This document shows positions 52,689-61,223 of a DNA stretch of 64,000 nt, one piece after another. The stretch lies in contig JAPLQE010000044.1 of assembly GCA_026399835.1 (NCBI GenBank), positions 62,001 to 126,000 on the forward strand. Direction: 5' to 3'. The notes beneath the pieces are model-generated. The model saw nothing but the letters and a program-made list of their open reading frames with translations. It searched no databases and was not told where the DNA came from. Position 1 is the stretch's first letter. Every line of letters starts with the position of its first letter. The DNA is from Burkholderiales bacterium (lineage in GTDB: Bacteria; Pseudomonadota; Gammaproteobacteria; Burkholderiales; Burkholderiaceae_E). The position numbers were made by a program, and so were the translations under genes.

Positions 52689-55025
52689 ATGGCTCAGACC
52701 GCCCCCGCCGACGTCAACGCCGGCCGCTACGGCAGCGGCCACTCGGTGCGCCGCATCGAGGATCCCGCGCTCGTCGCCGGCGCAGGCCGCTACGTCGACG
52801 ACGTGTCGCTCCCCGGCCAGGTGCACCTGGTGATGCTGCGCTCGCCGTACGCGCACGCCCGCATCCGCGCCATCGACGCGAGCGCCGCGCTCGCGATGCC
52901 CGGCGTCATCGCCGTCTACACCGGCGCCGACCTGCTCGCCGCCGGCGTCAAGACGATGCCCACGCCCGGCCCCTTCCCGCGCCCGGACGGCAAGCCCTCC
53001 AACGTGCCGCCGCTGCAGGCGCTCGCCACCGACACCGTGCGCTACGTCGGCGAGGCGGTCGCCGCCATCGTCGCCGAGACCCGCGACGCGGCCCGCGAGG
53101 CGCGCGACGCCGTCGAGGTCGACTACGAGGACCTGCCCGCCGCCGTCGACCTCGAGGACGCGCTCGCCGAGGGCGCGCCGCTGGTCTGGGGCCCGGCCGG
53201 CGACAACTGGGCCGCGCAGGCCCGCCACGGCGATGCCGCCGCGTCCGACGCGGCCTTCGCGCGCGCCGCGCACGTGGTCGCGCTCGACCTGACGAACCAG
53301 CGCGTGGCCGCGGTCGCGATGGAGCCGCGCGGCGTGCTCGCCTACCCCGATGCCGAGTCCGGCAAGCTCACGCTGCGCCTGTCGACGCAGATGCCCTCGG
53401 GCTCGCGCGACACCGTCGCCGACGTGCTCGGCCTCTCGAAGGACCAGGCCCGCGTGGTCGTCGGCGACGTGGGCGGCGGCTTCGGCATGAAGACCGGCGC
53501 CTATCAGGACGACGTGGTCGTCGGCTTCGCGGCCAAGACCCTCGGGCGCCCGGTCAAGTGGACCGCCGAGCGCGGCGAGGAGTTCCTCGTCGGGCGCGCC
53601 GGCCGCGACTGCCGCAGCCACGCCGAGCTCGCGCTCGACGCCGACGGCAAGATCCTCGCGCTGCGCATCCGCACCGACGCCAACGTCGGCGCCTACGCCA
53701 CCACCACCGGCGTCGTGATCCAGCTGCTGATCGGCCCCTGGGTCTCCACCAGCATCTACCACGTGCCGGTCATCGACTTCGACCTGCGCGCGGTGCTCAC
53801 GCACACCGCACCGGTCGGCGCCTACCGCGGCGCCGGGCGCCCCGAGGCGATCTACATCATCGAGCGGCTGATGGAAGCGGCCGCGCGCAGGATGGGCATC
53901 GACCAGGGCGAGCTGCGGCTGCGGAACATGATCGCGCCGGAGCAGATGCCCTACACCAACCCGATGGGGCAGACCTACGACACCGGCAACTTCCCGTCGA
54001 TCGCGAAGCAGGGCCTGGCCCTCGCCGACTGGTCCGGGTTCGATGCGCGCGCCGCGCAGTCCAAGGCGCGCGGCAAGCTGCGCGGCCGGGGCCTGGCCAC
54101 CTTCCTCGAGTGGACGGGCGGCAACCAGTTCGAGGAGCGCGTGACGGTCGACGTGTCGGCCGACGGCTTCATCGAGATCTACACCGCCACCCAGGCGATG
54201 GGCCAGGGCATCGCGACCAGCTACGCGCAGCTCGCCGTCGACGTCTTCGGCGTGCCGATCGAGCGCGTGCGCATCGTGCAGGGCGACACCGACCGCGGCG
54301 TGGGCTTCGGCAGCGCCGGCTCGCGCTCGCTGTTCACCGGCGGCTCGGCGGTGCGGGTCGCCTCGCAGCGCACGATCGAGCAGGCCAAGGATCTCGCGGC
54401 CGATGCGCTCGAGGCCTCGGCCAAGGACATCGAGTACCGCGAGGGCAGCTTCTCGATCGTCGGCACCGACCGGCAGATCGGGCTGTTCGAGCTGGCGGGC
54501 AGGCAGTCCGAGCGCCGCGTCTACGTCGACTCCACCAGCACCGTCTCCGGCCCCACCTGGCCGAACGGCTGCCATGTCTGCGAGGTCGAGGTCGACCCGG
54601 ACACCGGCGAGGTCGAGGTCGTCGCATACGCGTCGGTCAACGACGTGGGCCGGGTGGTGAACCCGACCATCGTCGTCGGCCAGCTCGACGGCGGCGCGGT
54701 CCAGGGGCTGGGCCAGGCGCTGTGCGAGCAGGTCGTCTACGACCGCGACTCGGGGCAGCTGCTCACCGGCACGCTGAGCGACTACGCGCTGCCGCGCGCA
54801 GACCTCGTGCGCAGCTTCCGCACCGAGCTCGACCAGTCGGTGCCGTCGATCAACAACCCCCTCGGGGTCAAGGGCGTGGGCGAGCTGGGCACGATCGGCG
54901 CGACGCCGTGCGTGGTCAACGCGGTCATCGACGCCCTGGCCCGCGCGGGAGCCACCGAACGGGCCCAGGCGATGCAGATGCCGCTGGTGCCCGAGACGGT
55001 CTGGCGCGCGCTGCACGGAGCCTGA
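52689..55025 (+). CDS. Molybdenum-binding large subunit, CoxL form II-like
   Basis: A 778-residue xanthine-oxidase-family catalytic subunit. It begins 'GSGHSVRRIEDPALVAGAGRYVDDV' and has GGGFGMKTG, the active-site loop AYRGAGRPE (378-386) and the catalytic Glu732 in GVGELGTIG. True aerobic CO dehydrogenases (form I) have AYRCSFR; AYRGAGR marks form II enzymes, whose substrates are aldehydes or N-heterocycles, not CO. The CO role is therefore unlikely. Start: ATG at 52689. Ends four bases before the next ATG. Confidence 0.95.
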   Translation: MAQTAPADVNAGRYGSGHSVRRIEDPALVAGAGRYVDDVSLPGQVHLVMLRSPYAHARIRAIDASAALAMPGVIAVYTGADLLAAGVKTMPTPGPFPRPDGKPSNVPPLQALATDTVRYVGEAVAAIVAETRDAAREARDAVEVDYEDLPAAVDLEDALAEGAPLVWGPAGDNWAAQARHGDAAASDAAFARAAHVVALDLTNQRVAAVAMEPRGVLAYPDAESGKLTLRLSTQMPSGSRDTVADVLGLSKDQARVVVGDVGGGFGMKTGAYQDDVVVGFAAKTLGRPVKWTAERGEEFLVGRAGRDCRSHAELALDADGKILALRIRTDANVGAYATTTGVVIQLLIGPWVSTSIYHVPVIDFDLRAVLTHTAPVGAYRGAGRPEAIYIIERLMEAAARRMGIDQGELRLRNMIAPEQMPYTNPMGQTYDTGNFPSIAKQGLALADWSGFDARAAQSKARGKLRGRGLATFLEWTGGNQFEERVTVDVSADGFIEIYTATQAMGQGIATSYAQLAVDVFGVPIERVRIVQGDTDRGVGFGSAGSRSLFTGGSAVRVASQRTIEQAKDLAADALEASAKDIEYREGSFSIVGTDRQIGLFELAGRQSERRVYVDSTSTVSGPTWPNGCHVCEVEVDPDTGEVEVVAYASVNDVGRVVNPTIVVGQLDGGAVQGLGQALCEQVVYDRDSGQLLTGTLSDYALPRADLVRSFRTELDQSVPSINNPLGVKGVGELGTIGATPCVVNAVIDALARAGATERAQAMQMPLVPETVWRALHGA

Positions 55026-55029
55026 TGCG

Positions 55030-55821
55030 ATGAACAACTTCCAGTTCCACCGTCCCGCCACCGTCGCCGACGCCACCCGCGCGCTCGCCGGCACCGACGA
55101 CGGCCGCTTCCTCGCCGGCGGCCAGTCGCTGCTGCCCGCGATGAAGATGGGCCTGTCCGCGCCCAGCGATCTCGTCGAGCTCGCGCGGATCCCGCAGCTG
55201 AAGGGCATCCGCGTCGAGGCCGGTGCGCTCGTCGTCGGCGCCGGCACCTCGCATGCCGCGGTCGCCGCGAGCGACGTGGTGCGCGGCGCGATCCCCGCGC
55301 TCGCCCACCTCGCCTCGCTGATCGGCGATCCGGCGGTGCGCACCGCCGGCACGCTCGGCGGCAGCATCGCGCTCAACGACCCGGCGGCCTGCTATCCGGC
55401 CGGCGTGCTCGGGCTGGGCGCGACCATCCGCACCGACCGCCGCACGATCGCTGCCGACGACTTCTTCACCGGCGTCTACACCACCGCGCTCGAGCCCGAC
55501 GAGCTGATCGTCGAGGTCTCGTTCCCGATCCCGGCGAAGGCGAGCTGGCAGAAGTTCAAGCAGCCGGCCTCGCGCTTCTCGCTGGTCGGCGTGTTCGTGT
55601 CGAGCGGCCCGGCGGGCGTGCGCGTCGCGGTCACCGGCGCGGGTCCCGGCGTGTTCCGCGTCACGGCCTTCGAGCAGGCGCTCGCGCGCGGCTGGTCGGC
55701 GTCCGCGCTCGACGGTCTGAAGGTCGACGCATCGTCGCTGAACACCGACCTGCACGCGACGGCGGACTACCGCGCGCACCTCGTCGGCGTGCTCGCGAAG
55801 CGGGGCGTCACCGCGGCCTGA
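55030..55821 (+). CDS. FAD-binding medium subunit, CoxM-like
   Basis: A 263-residue flavin subunit: FAD motifs FLAGGQSLLPAMKMGL (32-47) and TAGTLGGSIALNDPA (about 113-127), a typical medium-subunit arrangement. It completes the S-L-M set (small 52189, large 52689, medium here), translated in one operon with spacers of 20 and 4 bases. It is followed by a terminator. Confidence 0.95.
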   Translation: MNNFQFHRPATVADATRALAGTDDGRFLAGGQSLLPAMKMGLSAPSDLVELARIPQLKGIRVEAGALVVGAGTSHAAVAASDVVRGAIPALAHLASLIGDPAVRTAGTLGGSIALNDPAACYPAGVLGLGATIRTDRRTIAADDFFTGVYTTALEPDELIVEVSFPIPAKASWQKFKQPASRFSLVGVFVSSGPAGVRVAVTGAGPGVFRVTAFEQALARGWSASALDGLKVDASSLNTDLHATADYRAHLVGVLAKRGVTAA

Positions 55822-55828
55822 GCAGGCT

Positions 55829-55856
55829 CGGGCCGGGCGCCCAGGCGCCCGGCCCG
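55829..55856. terminator. 13-bp hairpin between convergent genes
   Basis: CGGGCCGGGCGCC (55829-55841) pairs perfectly with GGCGCCCGGCCCG (55844-55856). It sits between the coxM-like gene and the stop of the UspA gene, which starts at 55862. It can serve both strands. Confidence 0.7.
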
Positions 55857-55861
55857 ACGGT

Positions 55862-56287
55862 TCACTTCACCAGCAGCACCGGCACGTTGGTGTTGTGCAC
55901 CACGCGCTGCGCGGTCGAGCCGAGCAGCAGCGCACTGACCGCGCCCAGCCCGCGCGTGCCCATCACGATCATGTCGGCTCGGCGTTCCCCGGCCACGCGG
56001 GGGATGTCGACCTCGGGCGTGCCGGCCTCGCCCTGAGTCTCCAGGCGCAAGAGACCCGCCCGCTGTGCATGCCCGAGCGCAGCCTCCAGGATCTGCGCCT
56101 GGTGTTGGCGCGCCTGCTCGTCGATGCGCTCGTATTCGCGCGGCATCAGGTCGCCGTGGTACGCATGTTCCTCGCGCACGTGCAGCAGCACGGCCTCGAC
56201 CTCGCCTTCGCGCCCGAGCCGCGCCGCGGTGTCGATCGCATTGCGTGCGTGTTCCGAGCCGTCGACGGCGATCAGCAGCCTGAGCAT
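55862..56287 (-). CDS. Universal stress protein (UspA family)
   Basis: A 141-residue soluble protein: start 'LRLLIAVDGSEHARNAID' and end 'VMGTRGLGAVSALLLGSTAQRVVHNTNVPVLLVK', with the ATP-binding G-x2-G-x9-G(S/T) pattern (GTRGLGAVSALLLGST). ATP-binding UspA proteins act in stress survival. ATG at 56287 after GAGGAGACC. Confidence 0.93.
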   Translation of the reverse strand: MLRLLIAVDGSEHARNAIDTAARLGREGEVEAVLLHVREEHAYHGDLMPREYERIDEQARQHQAQILEAALGHAQRAGLLRLETQGEAGTPEVDIPRVAGERRADMIVMGTRGLGAVSALLLGSTAQRVVHNTNVPVLLVK

Positions 56288-56460
56288 GGCGGTCTCCTCG
56301 TGGATGCGGGACGACGGCCCGCTCGCGCCATCCTAGGCGCTCGAACGGGTGCCGTCATCCATCGCCCACCACACCGGCGGGGTCGCACGCGGCAAAGAAA
56401 GCGGGCGGCCCACCGCCGCGACGCAGTAGCATCGATGCAAACCGCCTCACCGGATCCGAC

Positions 56461-57126
56461 ATGCCCCTTCCCGCGATTGCGACGGCCGCCCTGCTCGCCG
56501 CCGCCCTCCTCACCCACGCGAGCCCGACCCTGGCCATCGAGGAACCCGCCCACACCGTCGTCGAGCGCGACGGACGCATCGAGCTGCGCGACTACGCGCC
56601 GACGATCGTCGCCGAAACCGTCGTCGACGGCGACCTGTCGAGCGCGTCGAACCGGGGCTTCCGGGCCATTGCCGCGTACATCTTCGGCGCCAACCGTTCG
56701 GTGCGCGCCGCAGGGTCCGAGAAGATCGAGATGACTGCGCCGGTCGCGGTCGAGTCGGCCTCCGAGAAGATCGCGATGACCGCGCCGGTGAGCGCGGCGC
56801 GCCAGGGCGGTGATGCGCTGCTCTCGGGGGAGGGCAGGTGGACGATCCGCTTCACGATGCCGGCCTCGTACACCCTCGCGACGCTGCCCCGCCCCGATGA
56901 CGCCTCGGTGGTCCTGCGCGAGGTGCCCGGCGGGCGCCACGCGGTGCTGGTGTTCTCCGGCTTCACCGGCGAGGACAAGGTCCGCGCCAACACCGCCGAG
57001 CTGCTCGCCTGGATGGGCACGAAGGGCCTGAAGCCCGGTGGCCCGCCGCAGCTCGCGCGCTACGACCCGCCGTGGCGGCTGCCGTTCATGCGGCGCAACG
57101 AGATCGTGGTGCCGGTGGCACGCTGA
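56461..57126 (+). CDS. SOUL-family haem-binding protein
   Basis: A 221-residue exported protein: signal peptide MPLPAIATAALLAAALLTHASPTLA, then the SOUL/HBP fold with 'EEPAHTVVERDGRIELRDYAPTIVAETVV', 'EKIEMTAPV' and 'EKIAMTAPV' (a typical repeated motif), and 'RWTIRFTMPASYTLATLPRPDD'. Bacterial SOUL proteins bind haem or act in the periplasm; the exact role is unknown. A TAGCAT -10-like box is at 56427-56432. Confidence 0.9.
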   Translation: MPLPAIATAALLAAALLTHASPTLAIEEPAHTVVERDGRIELRDYAPTIVAETVVDGDLSSASNRGFRAIAAYIFGANRSVRAAGSEKIEMTAPVAVESASEKIAMTAPVSAARQGGDALLSGEGRWTIRFTMPASYTLATLPRPDDASVVLREVPGGRHAVLVFSGFTGEDKVRANTAELLAWMGTKGLKPGGPPQLARYDPPWRLPFMRRNEIVVPVAR

Positions 57127-57153
57127 GCGGGCGGCGCGAGGCGCCGGCCGCCG

Positions 57154-58608
57154 TCAGTCGAATCCCGGCGGCGCCCTGAACCCGAAGCCCTCGCGCTCGA
57201 GCAGCCCCGCGATCGCCAGCAGGTCCAGGTCCGTGCCGCGCGCGCCGATCAGCTGCGCGCCCACCGGCAGGCCGTCGGCCGCGAGGCCCGCGGGCAGCAC
57301 CGTCGCCGGCAGCCCGCAGACCGCGCCGAGCCCGGCCCAGAACATCTGCGTCGTGCTCGGCTGCAGCGCGCCGTTGACGTCGAGCATGCGCTCCCAGCGT
57401 TCGCCCGTCTGCCGGTGCGGGAACGCGGTGGTCGACGCGGTCGGGCACAGCATCACGTCGTAGCGCCCGAACCAGCGCATCCAGCCCTCGGTCTGCGCCA
57501 GCCTGCGCTCGTTCCAGTGGTGCCAGTCGCGCTGCGACAGCGTCCAGGCGCGCGCCAGCATCGCCGGGTACGACCAGTCGTCGTCGCGCACCTTGGGGCG
57601 GCGCTTCGCGGCCTGCGCGACCTGCACGTCGGTGACCGAGCCGCTGGTCGCCGCCCGCAGCAGCATGAAGTAGGTGTTGTGGTTGTCGGCGAGGTCGAAG
57701 GGCAGCTCGGGCGCGAGGTCCACCTTAGCGCCCGCCGACTTCATCGCGCGGGCGAGCGTGGCCAGCACGTCCTGCACGCAGCGGTCCACGTCGGCGCTCG
57801 GTGCCGACAGCAGCACGCCCACGCGCAGGCCCTTGAGCGTGCGCCGCTTCGAGGCCGGCAGCGCCACCTGCCAGCCCGCCTGCCAGGCCGGGTCCGCGCC
57901 CGCGGTCGCCTCGAGCAGCAGCCTGAGGTCGGCCGCGGTGCGCGCGAGCGGGCCGCAGGCGGCGATGTCGCGGTCGTGCACGTAGGGGGGCAGGCCGTGG
58001 CCGCGCGAGGGCACGATGCCGATCGTCGGCTTGTGGCCGAACACGCCGCAGTAGTGCGCCGGATTGCGGATCGACGCGCCGATGTCCGAGCCGAACTCCA
58101 GCGGCGTGAGCCCGGCGGCCAGCGCCGCGGCCGAGCCGCCCGAGGAGCCGCCCGGCACGCGCGTCGGATCCCAGGGATTGTTGGTCGTGCCGTAGACCGG
58201 GTTGAACGACTGCCAGTCGGCCATCGCCACCGGCAGGTTGGTCTTGCCGAAGACGATCGCGCCGGCCGCCGCCAGCCGCTGCACGACCAGCGAGTCCTGC
58301 GGGGGCCGGTTGTCGCGGTGCTCGACGAACCCGATGGTGGTGGCCATGCCCGCCACGTCGAACGACTCCTTCACCGTCATCGGCACGCCGTGCAGCGGGT
58401 CCAGCGTCACGCCCTTGGCGCGGGCGCGGTCGGCGGCCTTCGCCTGGCGGCGCGCCCGCGGCACGTCCGTGGCGACGATGGCGTTGATCGCGGGGTTGAT
58501 CCGCTCCATGCGCGCGATGGCGGCATCGAGCGCCTCGAGCGAGGAGAGCTCGCCGCGGCGGATGCGTGCGGCGAGTTGCTTTCCGGACAGCCAGGCGAGG
58601 TCGGTCAA
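57154..58608 (-). CDS. Amidase (amidase signature family)
   Basis: A 484-residue amidase of the AS family. Catalytic triad: Lys80 (TVKESFD), cis-Ser155 in GGSSGGSAAAL and nucleophile Ser179 in GASIRNPAHYCG. 'LHGVPMTVKESFDVAG' and 'LPATVLPAGLAADGLPVGAQLIG' are standard. The substrate amide is not known. ATG at 58608; the higA gene lies 51 bases upstream on the same strand. Confidence 0.95.
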   Translation of the reverse strand: MTDLAWLSGKQLAARIRRGELSSLEALDAAIARMERINPAINAIVATDVPRARRQAKAADRARAKGVTLDPLHGVPMTVKESFDVAGMATTIGFVEHRDNRPPQDSLVVQRLAAAGAIVFGKTNLPVAMADWQSFNPVYGTTNNPWDPTRVPGGSSGGSAAALAAGLTPLEFGSDIGASIRNPAHYCGVFGHKPTIGIVPSRGHGLPPYVHDRDIAACGPLARTAADLRLLLEATAGADPAWQAGWQVALPASKRRTLKGLRVGVLLSAPSADVDRCVQDVLATLARAMKSAGAKVDLAPELPFDLADNHNTYFMLLRAATSGSVTDVQVAQAAKRRPKVRDDDWSYPAMLARAWTLSQRDWHHWNERRLAQTEGWMRWFGRYDVMLCPTASTTAFPHRQTGERWERMLDVNGALQPSTTQMFWAGLGAVCGLPATVLPAGLAADGLPVGAQLIGARGTDLDLLAIAGLLEREGFGFRAPPGFD

Positions 58609-58659
58609 GGCAGAGGTTCCTCAGAAGGGCGGGCTTGGCTCGCTGTCATCGGGTGCTTG

Positions 58660-59076
58660 TCACAGGAACACGTCGACGGCCACCTTGAAGCGTCGAGCCA
58701 GCGCCTTCGCGACATCCCGGCTGATCGCTCGATGACCGTTCAGGATCGCAGAGAGATTCGGCTGCGCGATGACATCGCTCAGCTCCGACTGCTTCAGTCC
58801 GTTCTGCTCCAGCAGGAATCGGAGGATCTCGCGCGGCTCTCCGGAGGGGATCGTGAAGTGGTCCGAGTCGTATCCCTCGACCTGATCACCCACCAATGCG
58901 AGCACCGTTGCGAGCGGATGCGTCTCGTCTTCGCCCACCACGTCGAGCAGCTGGTTCATCAGGGCGACCATCTGCTCGTAGTCGGCATCCGAACGGATCG
59001 GACGAACAGGCAGCTCCCGGGAGAATTCGCTCCAGCGCTCGGCGGCGCGCTTGCTGTCAAAGACCGTAACACTCAT
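58660..59076 (-). CDS. higA: HigA-type antitoxin
   Basis: A 138-residue antitoxin. The C-terminal helix-turn-helix (EQNGLKQSELSDVIAQPNLSAILNGHRAISRDVAKALARRF) is of the COG5499/HigA type; the N-terminal part (YEQMVALMNQLLDVVGEDETHPLATVLALVGDQVEGYD) is the usual toxin-binding segment. Its ATG overlaps the HigB stop (ATGA). As in other hig loci the antitoxin follows the toxin. Confidence 0.93.
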   Translation of the reverse strand: MSVTVFDSKRAAERWSEFSRELPVRPIRSDADYEQMVALMNQLLDVVGEDETHPLATVLALVGDQVEGYDSDHFTIPSGEPREILRFLLEQNGLKQSELSDVIAQPNLSAILNGHRAISRDVAKALARRFKVAVDVFL

Positions 59077-59387
59077 CGCTTGCCTCGCCTGTAGTCGGTG
59101 CACCAGTCGTCGTATTCGGCATGAGTCATGACTGCGCGGACATAGACCCGCCGCGCGTCGTAGTGGATCACGGCGATCAATCGGTCGTTGTTCCCGCCGA
59201 TGTCGAAGACCGTATAGGGAGCCACATGGTCAGCGGACCGGAACGTTCTTCGAAGGTCGTTGAAGTCGTCGAATGCGGTTGCCTCGACAACCGTGTGCCA
59301 GTTCCTGAGCGGACTCTCGGCCGCCGGGTGCTTTCGCCAGAAGTCGCGCAGCGCGCGCAGCGAGATGACGTGCACGGCGAACAGCAT
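59073..59387 (-). CDS. higB: HigB-type mRNA interferase toxin
   Basis: A 104-residue RelE-fold ribonuclease of the HigB_toxin family. It contains 'HVISLRALRDFWRKHPAAESPLRNW', 'TVFDIGGNNDRLIAVIHYDARRVYVRAVMTHAEYDDW', which matches the family motif 'VFnIgGNkYRLIa.I.Y....vyIr.vlTHaeYd' except N-D-R in place of K-Y-R. It cleaves mRNA at the ribosome when not bound by HigA. An ATG at 59411 would add eight residues that lie in the operator; I prefer 59387. Confidence 0.92.
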   Translation of the reverse strand: MLFAVHVISLRALRDFWRKHPAAESPLRNWHTVVEATAFDDFNDLRRTFRSADHVAPYTVFDIGGNNDRLIAVIHYDARRVYVRAVMTHAEYDDWCTDYRRGKR

Positions 59388-59403
59388 AGGGGATGCGTCC
59401 GAA

Positions 59404-59420
59404 TATATCAATACGATATA
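59404..59420. promoter_or_regulatory. AT-rich dyad, likely higBA operator
   Basis: TATATC (59404-59409) and GATATA (59415-59420) are a perfect 6-bp inverted repeat with spacer AATAC. This AT-rich patch stands out in a GC-rich window. It lies 17 bases upstream of the higB start and 42 bases upstream of the divergent amidohydrolase start, in a position to control both. Confidence 0.65.
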
Positions 59421-59449
59421 AGCGGAAATCTCAAGCCATCCCGTCGCCC

Positions 59450-59455
59450 TACAAT
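59450..59455 (+). promoter_or_regulatory. -10 box TACAAT, probable leaderless start
   Basis: TACAAT, one base off consensus, ends six bases before the ATG at 59462. No ribosome-binding site exists between them. Confidence 0.55.
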
Positions 59456-59461
59456 CACCCG

Positions 59462-61162
59462 ATGCCCGCCCCCAACGCGCCCCCCACGCTGATCCTGCAC
59501 GGCGGTACCGTCCACACGCTGGACGCCGCGGACCGCACCGTCTCCGCGCTCGCCGTCGCCGACGGTCGCATCGTCGCCGCCGGGCCTGACGCCGACGTGC
59601 TCGCGCTGCGCACGCCGCTCACCCGCGTCGTCGACCTCGCCGGCCGCACGGTGGTGCCCGGCTTCTACGACGCGCATCCGCACATGGACCGCCTGGGGCT
59701 GCGTGCGCGGGCCGGCGTGCCGATCGCGCACTGCCGCTCGGTCGCAGAGATCTGCGAGGCGATCCGCGAGGCGGCCGCCCGCACGCCGGCGGGCGAGTGG
59801 ATCGTCACGCTGCCGATGGGCGCGCCGCCCGACGGCTACCTGAGCGATCCCTCGCCGCTCGCCGAGGGGCGCTTCCCCGACCGCCACGACCTCGACCGCG
59901 CCGCGCCCGACCATCCGGTGTTCATCCGCTCGCCCTGGGGCTGGTGGACGCGCCTGCCCCTGCCCGCGGTCGCGAACTCGCGCGCGCTCGCGCTCGCCGG
60001 CATCGGCCGCGACACGCCCGCGCCTCACAAGATCGAGATCCTGCGCGATGCGGCGGGCGAACCGACCGGCGTGTTCCTCGAGCGCAACCGCGCGCCCACG
60101 CTGGAGTACGTGCTCTTCGACTGCGTGCCGCGCTTCTCCTTCGAGGACCGGCTCGAGGGCCTGCGCGTCGCCACCCGCCTGACCAGCGCCGCCGGCGTGA
60201 CCGCGGCCTTCGAGGGCCACGGCCTGACGCCCGCGGTGCTCGACGCCTACCGCCAGCTCGCCGCCGCGGGCGAGCTCACCGTGCGCATGCAGGCCGCGCT
60301 CAGCGTGCCGAGCGCGGCCTATGGCGACGCCGCGATCGCCTCGCAGCTCGGCACCTGGGCGCCGCGCCTCGCGGGCCTGGGCACCGCCACCGGCCTGCTG
60401 TGCGAGGAGGGGCTGTGCCTAGACGTCGCCGATGCGCAGGTCGCCTGCGTGCTGGCGCGCGGCCATCCGTACGAGCACTGGGCCGGGCACTTCTACCAGG
60501 CGCTGCCGCAGGAGCGCCTGATCGGGCTCGGCGTCGAGGCCGCGCGGCTGGGGCTCAGGGTGAGCGTGCTCGTCTGCTACGAGCTCGAGCGCGTGCTGCA
60601 GGCGTTCGAGGCGATCGACGCGCAGGTATCGATCCGCGATCGCCGCTGGGTCGCGGTGCACGTCGTCGCCGCCACGCCCGCGCAGATCGAGCGCATGCGC
60701 GTGCTCGGACTGGTCGCCACCGTCACGCCGAGCTTCATGCACCATGCGACCGACCGCTTCGGGCTCGATGCGCTGGGCGCCGCCGGCACCCCGATCCGCG
60801 CGCTGCTCGACGGCGGCGTGCCGGTCGCGCTGTCCACCGACGGCGTGCCGCATTCCATGCTGTTCGCGATGTGGCAGGCGCTCGCGCGGCACGATGCCGA
60901 CACCGGCACCACGCTCGGCGACAGCGGCCTGTCGCGCATCGAGGCACTGCGCCTGTCCACCGTCGCCGGCCACGTGCTGAGCTGGGACGAGGACCGGCGC
61001 GGGCCGCTCGCGGTCGGGTACGACGCCGACTTCACCGTGCTCGCCGAGGACCCGCTCGCCTGCCCGCTCGAGCGGTTGCCGGTGATCGCGGTCGAGCAGA
61101 CCGTGGTCGACGGGCGCATGGTGTACGACCGGGCGCACGACGGCGAGCCGGTGGTGCCTTGA
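59462..61162 (+). CDS. Amidohydrolase, YtcJ-like
   Basis: A 566-residue metal-dependent hydrolase of the amidohydrolase_3 (YtcJ) family. 'TLILHGGTVHTLDAADRTVSALAVADGRI' and 'LAGRTVVPGFYDAHPHMDR' (His-Pro-His metal site), 'VALSTDGVPHSMLFAMWQALAR' and the C-terminal 'GPLAVGYDADFTVLAEDPL' are typical. They hydrolyse N-acyl or ring amides; the substrate is unknown. The -10 box before the ATG implies a leaderless mRNA, and the higBA operator upstream may affect it. Start chosen at 59462. Confidence 0.92.
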   Translation: MPAPNAPPTLILHGGTVHTLDAADRTVSALAVADGRIVAAGPDADVLALRTPLTRVVDLAGRTVVPGFYDAHPHMDRLGLRARAGVPIAHCRSVAEICEAIREAAARTPAGEWIVTLPMGAPPDGYLSDPSPLAEGRFPDRHDLDRAAPDHPVFIRSPWGWWTRLPLPAVANSRALALAGIGRDTPAPHKIEILRDAAGEPTGVFLERNRAPTLEYVLFDCVPRFSFEDRLEGLRVATRLTSAAGVTAAFEGHGLTPAVLDAYRQLAAAGELTVRMQAALSVPSAAYGDAAIASQLGTWAPRLAGLGTATGLLCEEGLCLDVADAQVACVLARGHPYEHWAGHFYQALPQERLIGLGVEAARLGLRVSVLVCYELERVLQAFEAIDAQVSIRDRRWVAVHVVAATPAQIERMRVLGLVATVTPSFMHHATDRFGLDALGAAGTPIRALLDGGVPVALSTDGVPHSMLFAMWQALARHDADTGTTLGDSGLSRIEALRLSTVAGHVLSWDEDRRGPLAVGYDADFTVLAEDPLACPLERLPVIAVEQTVVDGRMVYDRAHDGEPVVP

Positions 61163-61223
61163 GACCCACGACGAAGCACGATGCCGAAGCGCGCGCGCGG
61201 ACCGGGCAGACAGGGACGACCCC

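Noticed and set aside
52689-55025. Aerobic carbon monoxide dehydrogenase
   Set aside because: The active-site loop is AYRGAGR (form II), not the AYRCSFR of true CO dehydrogenases.
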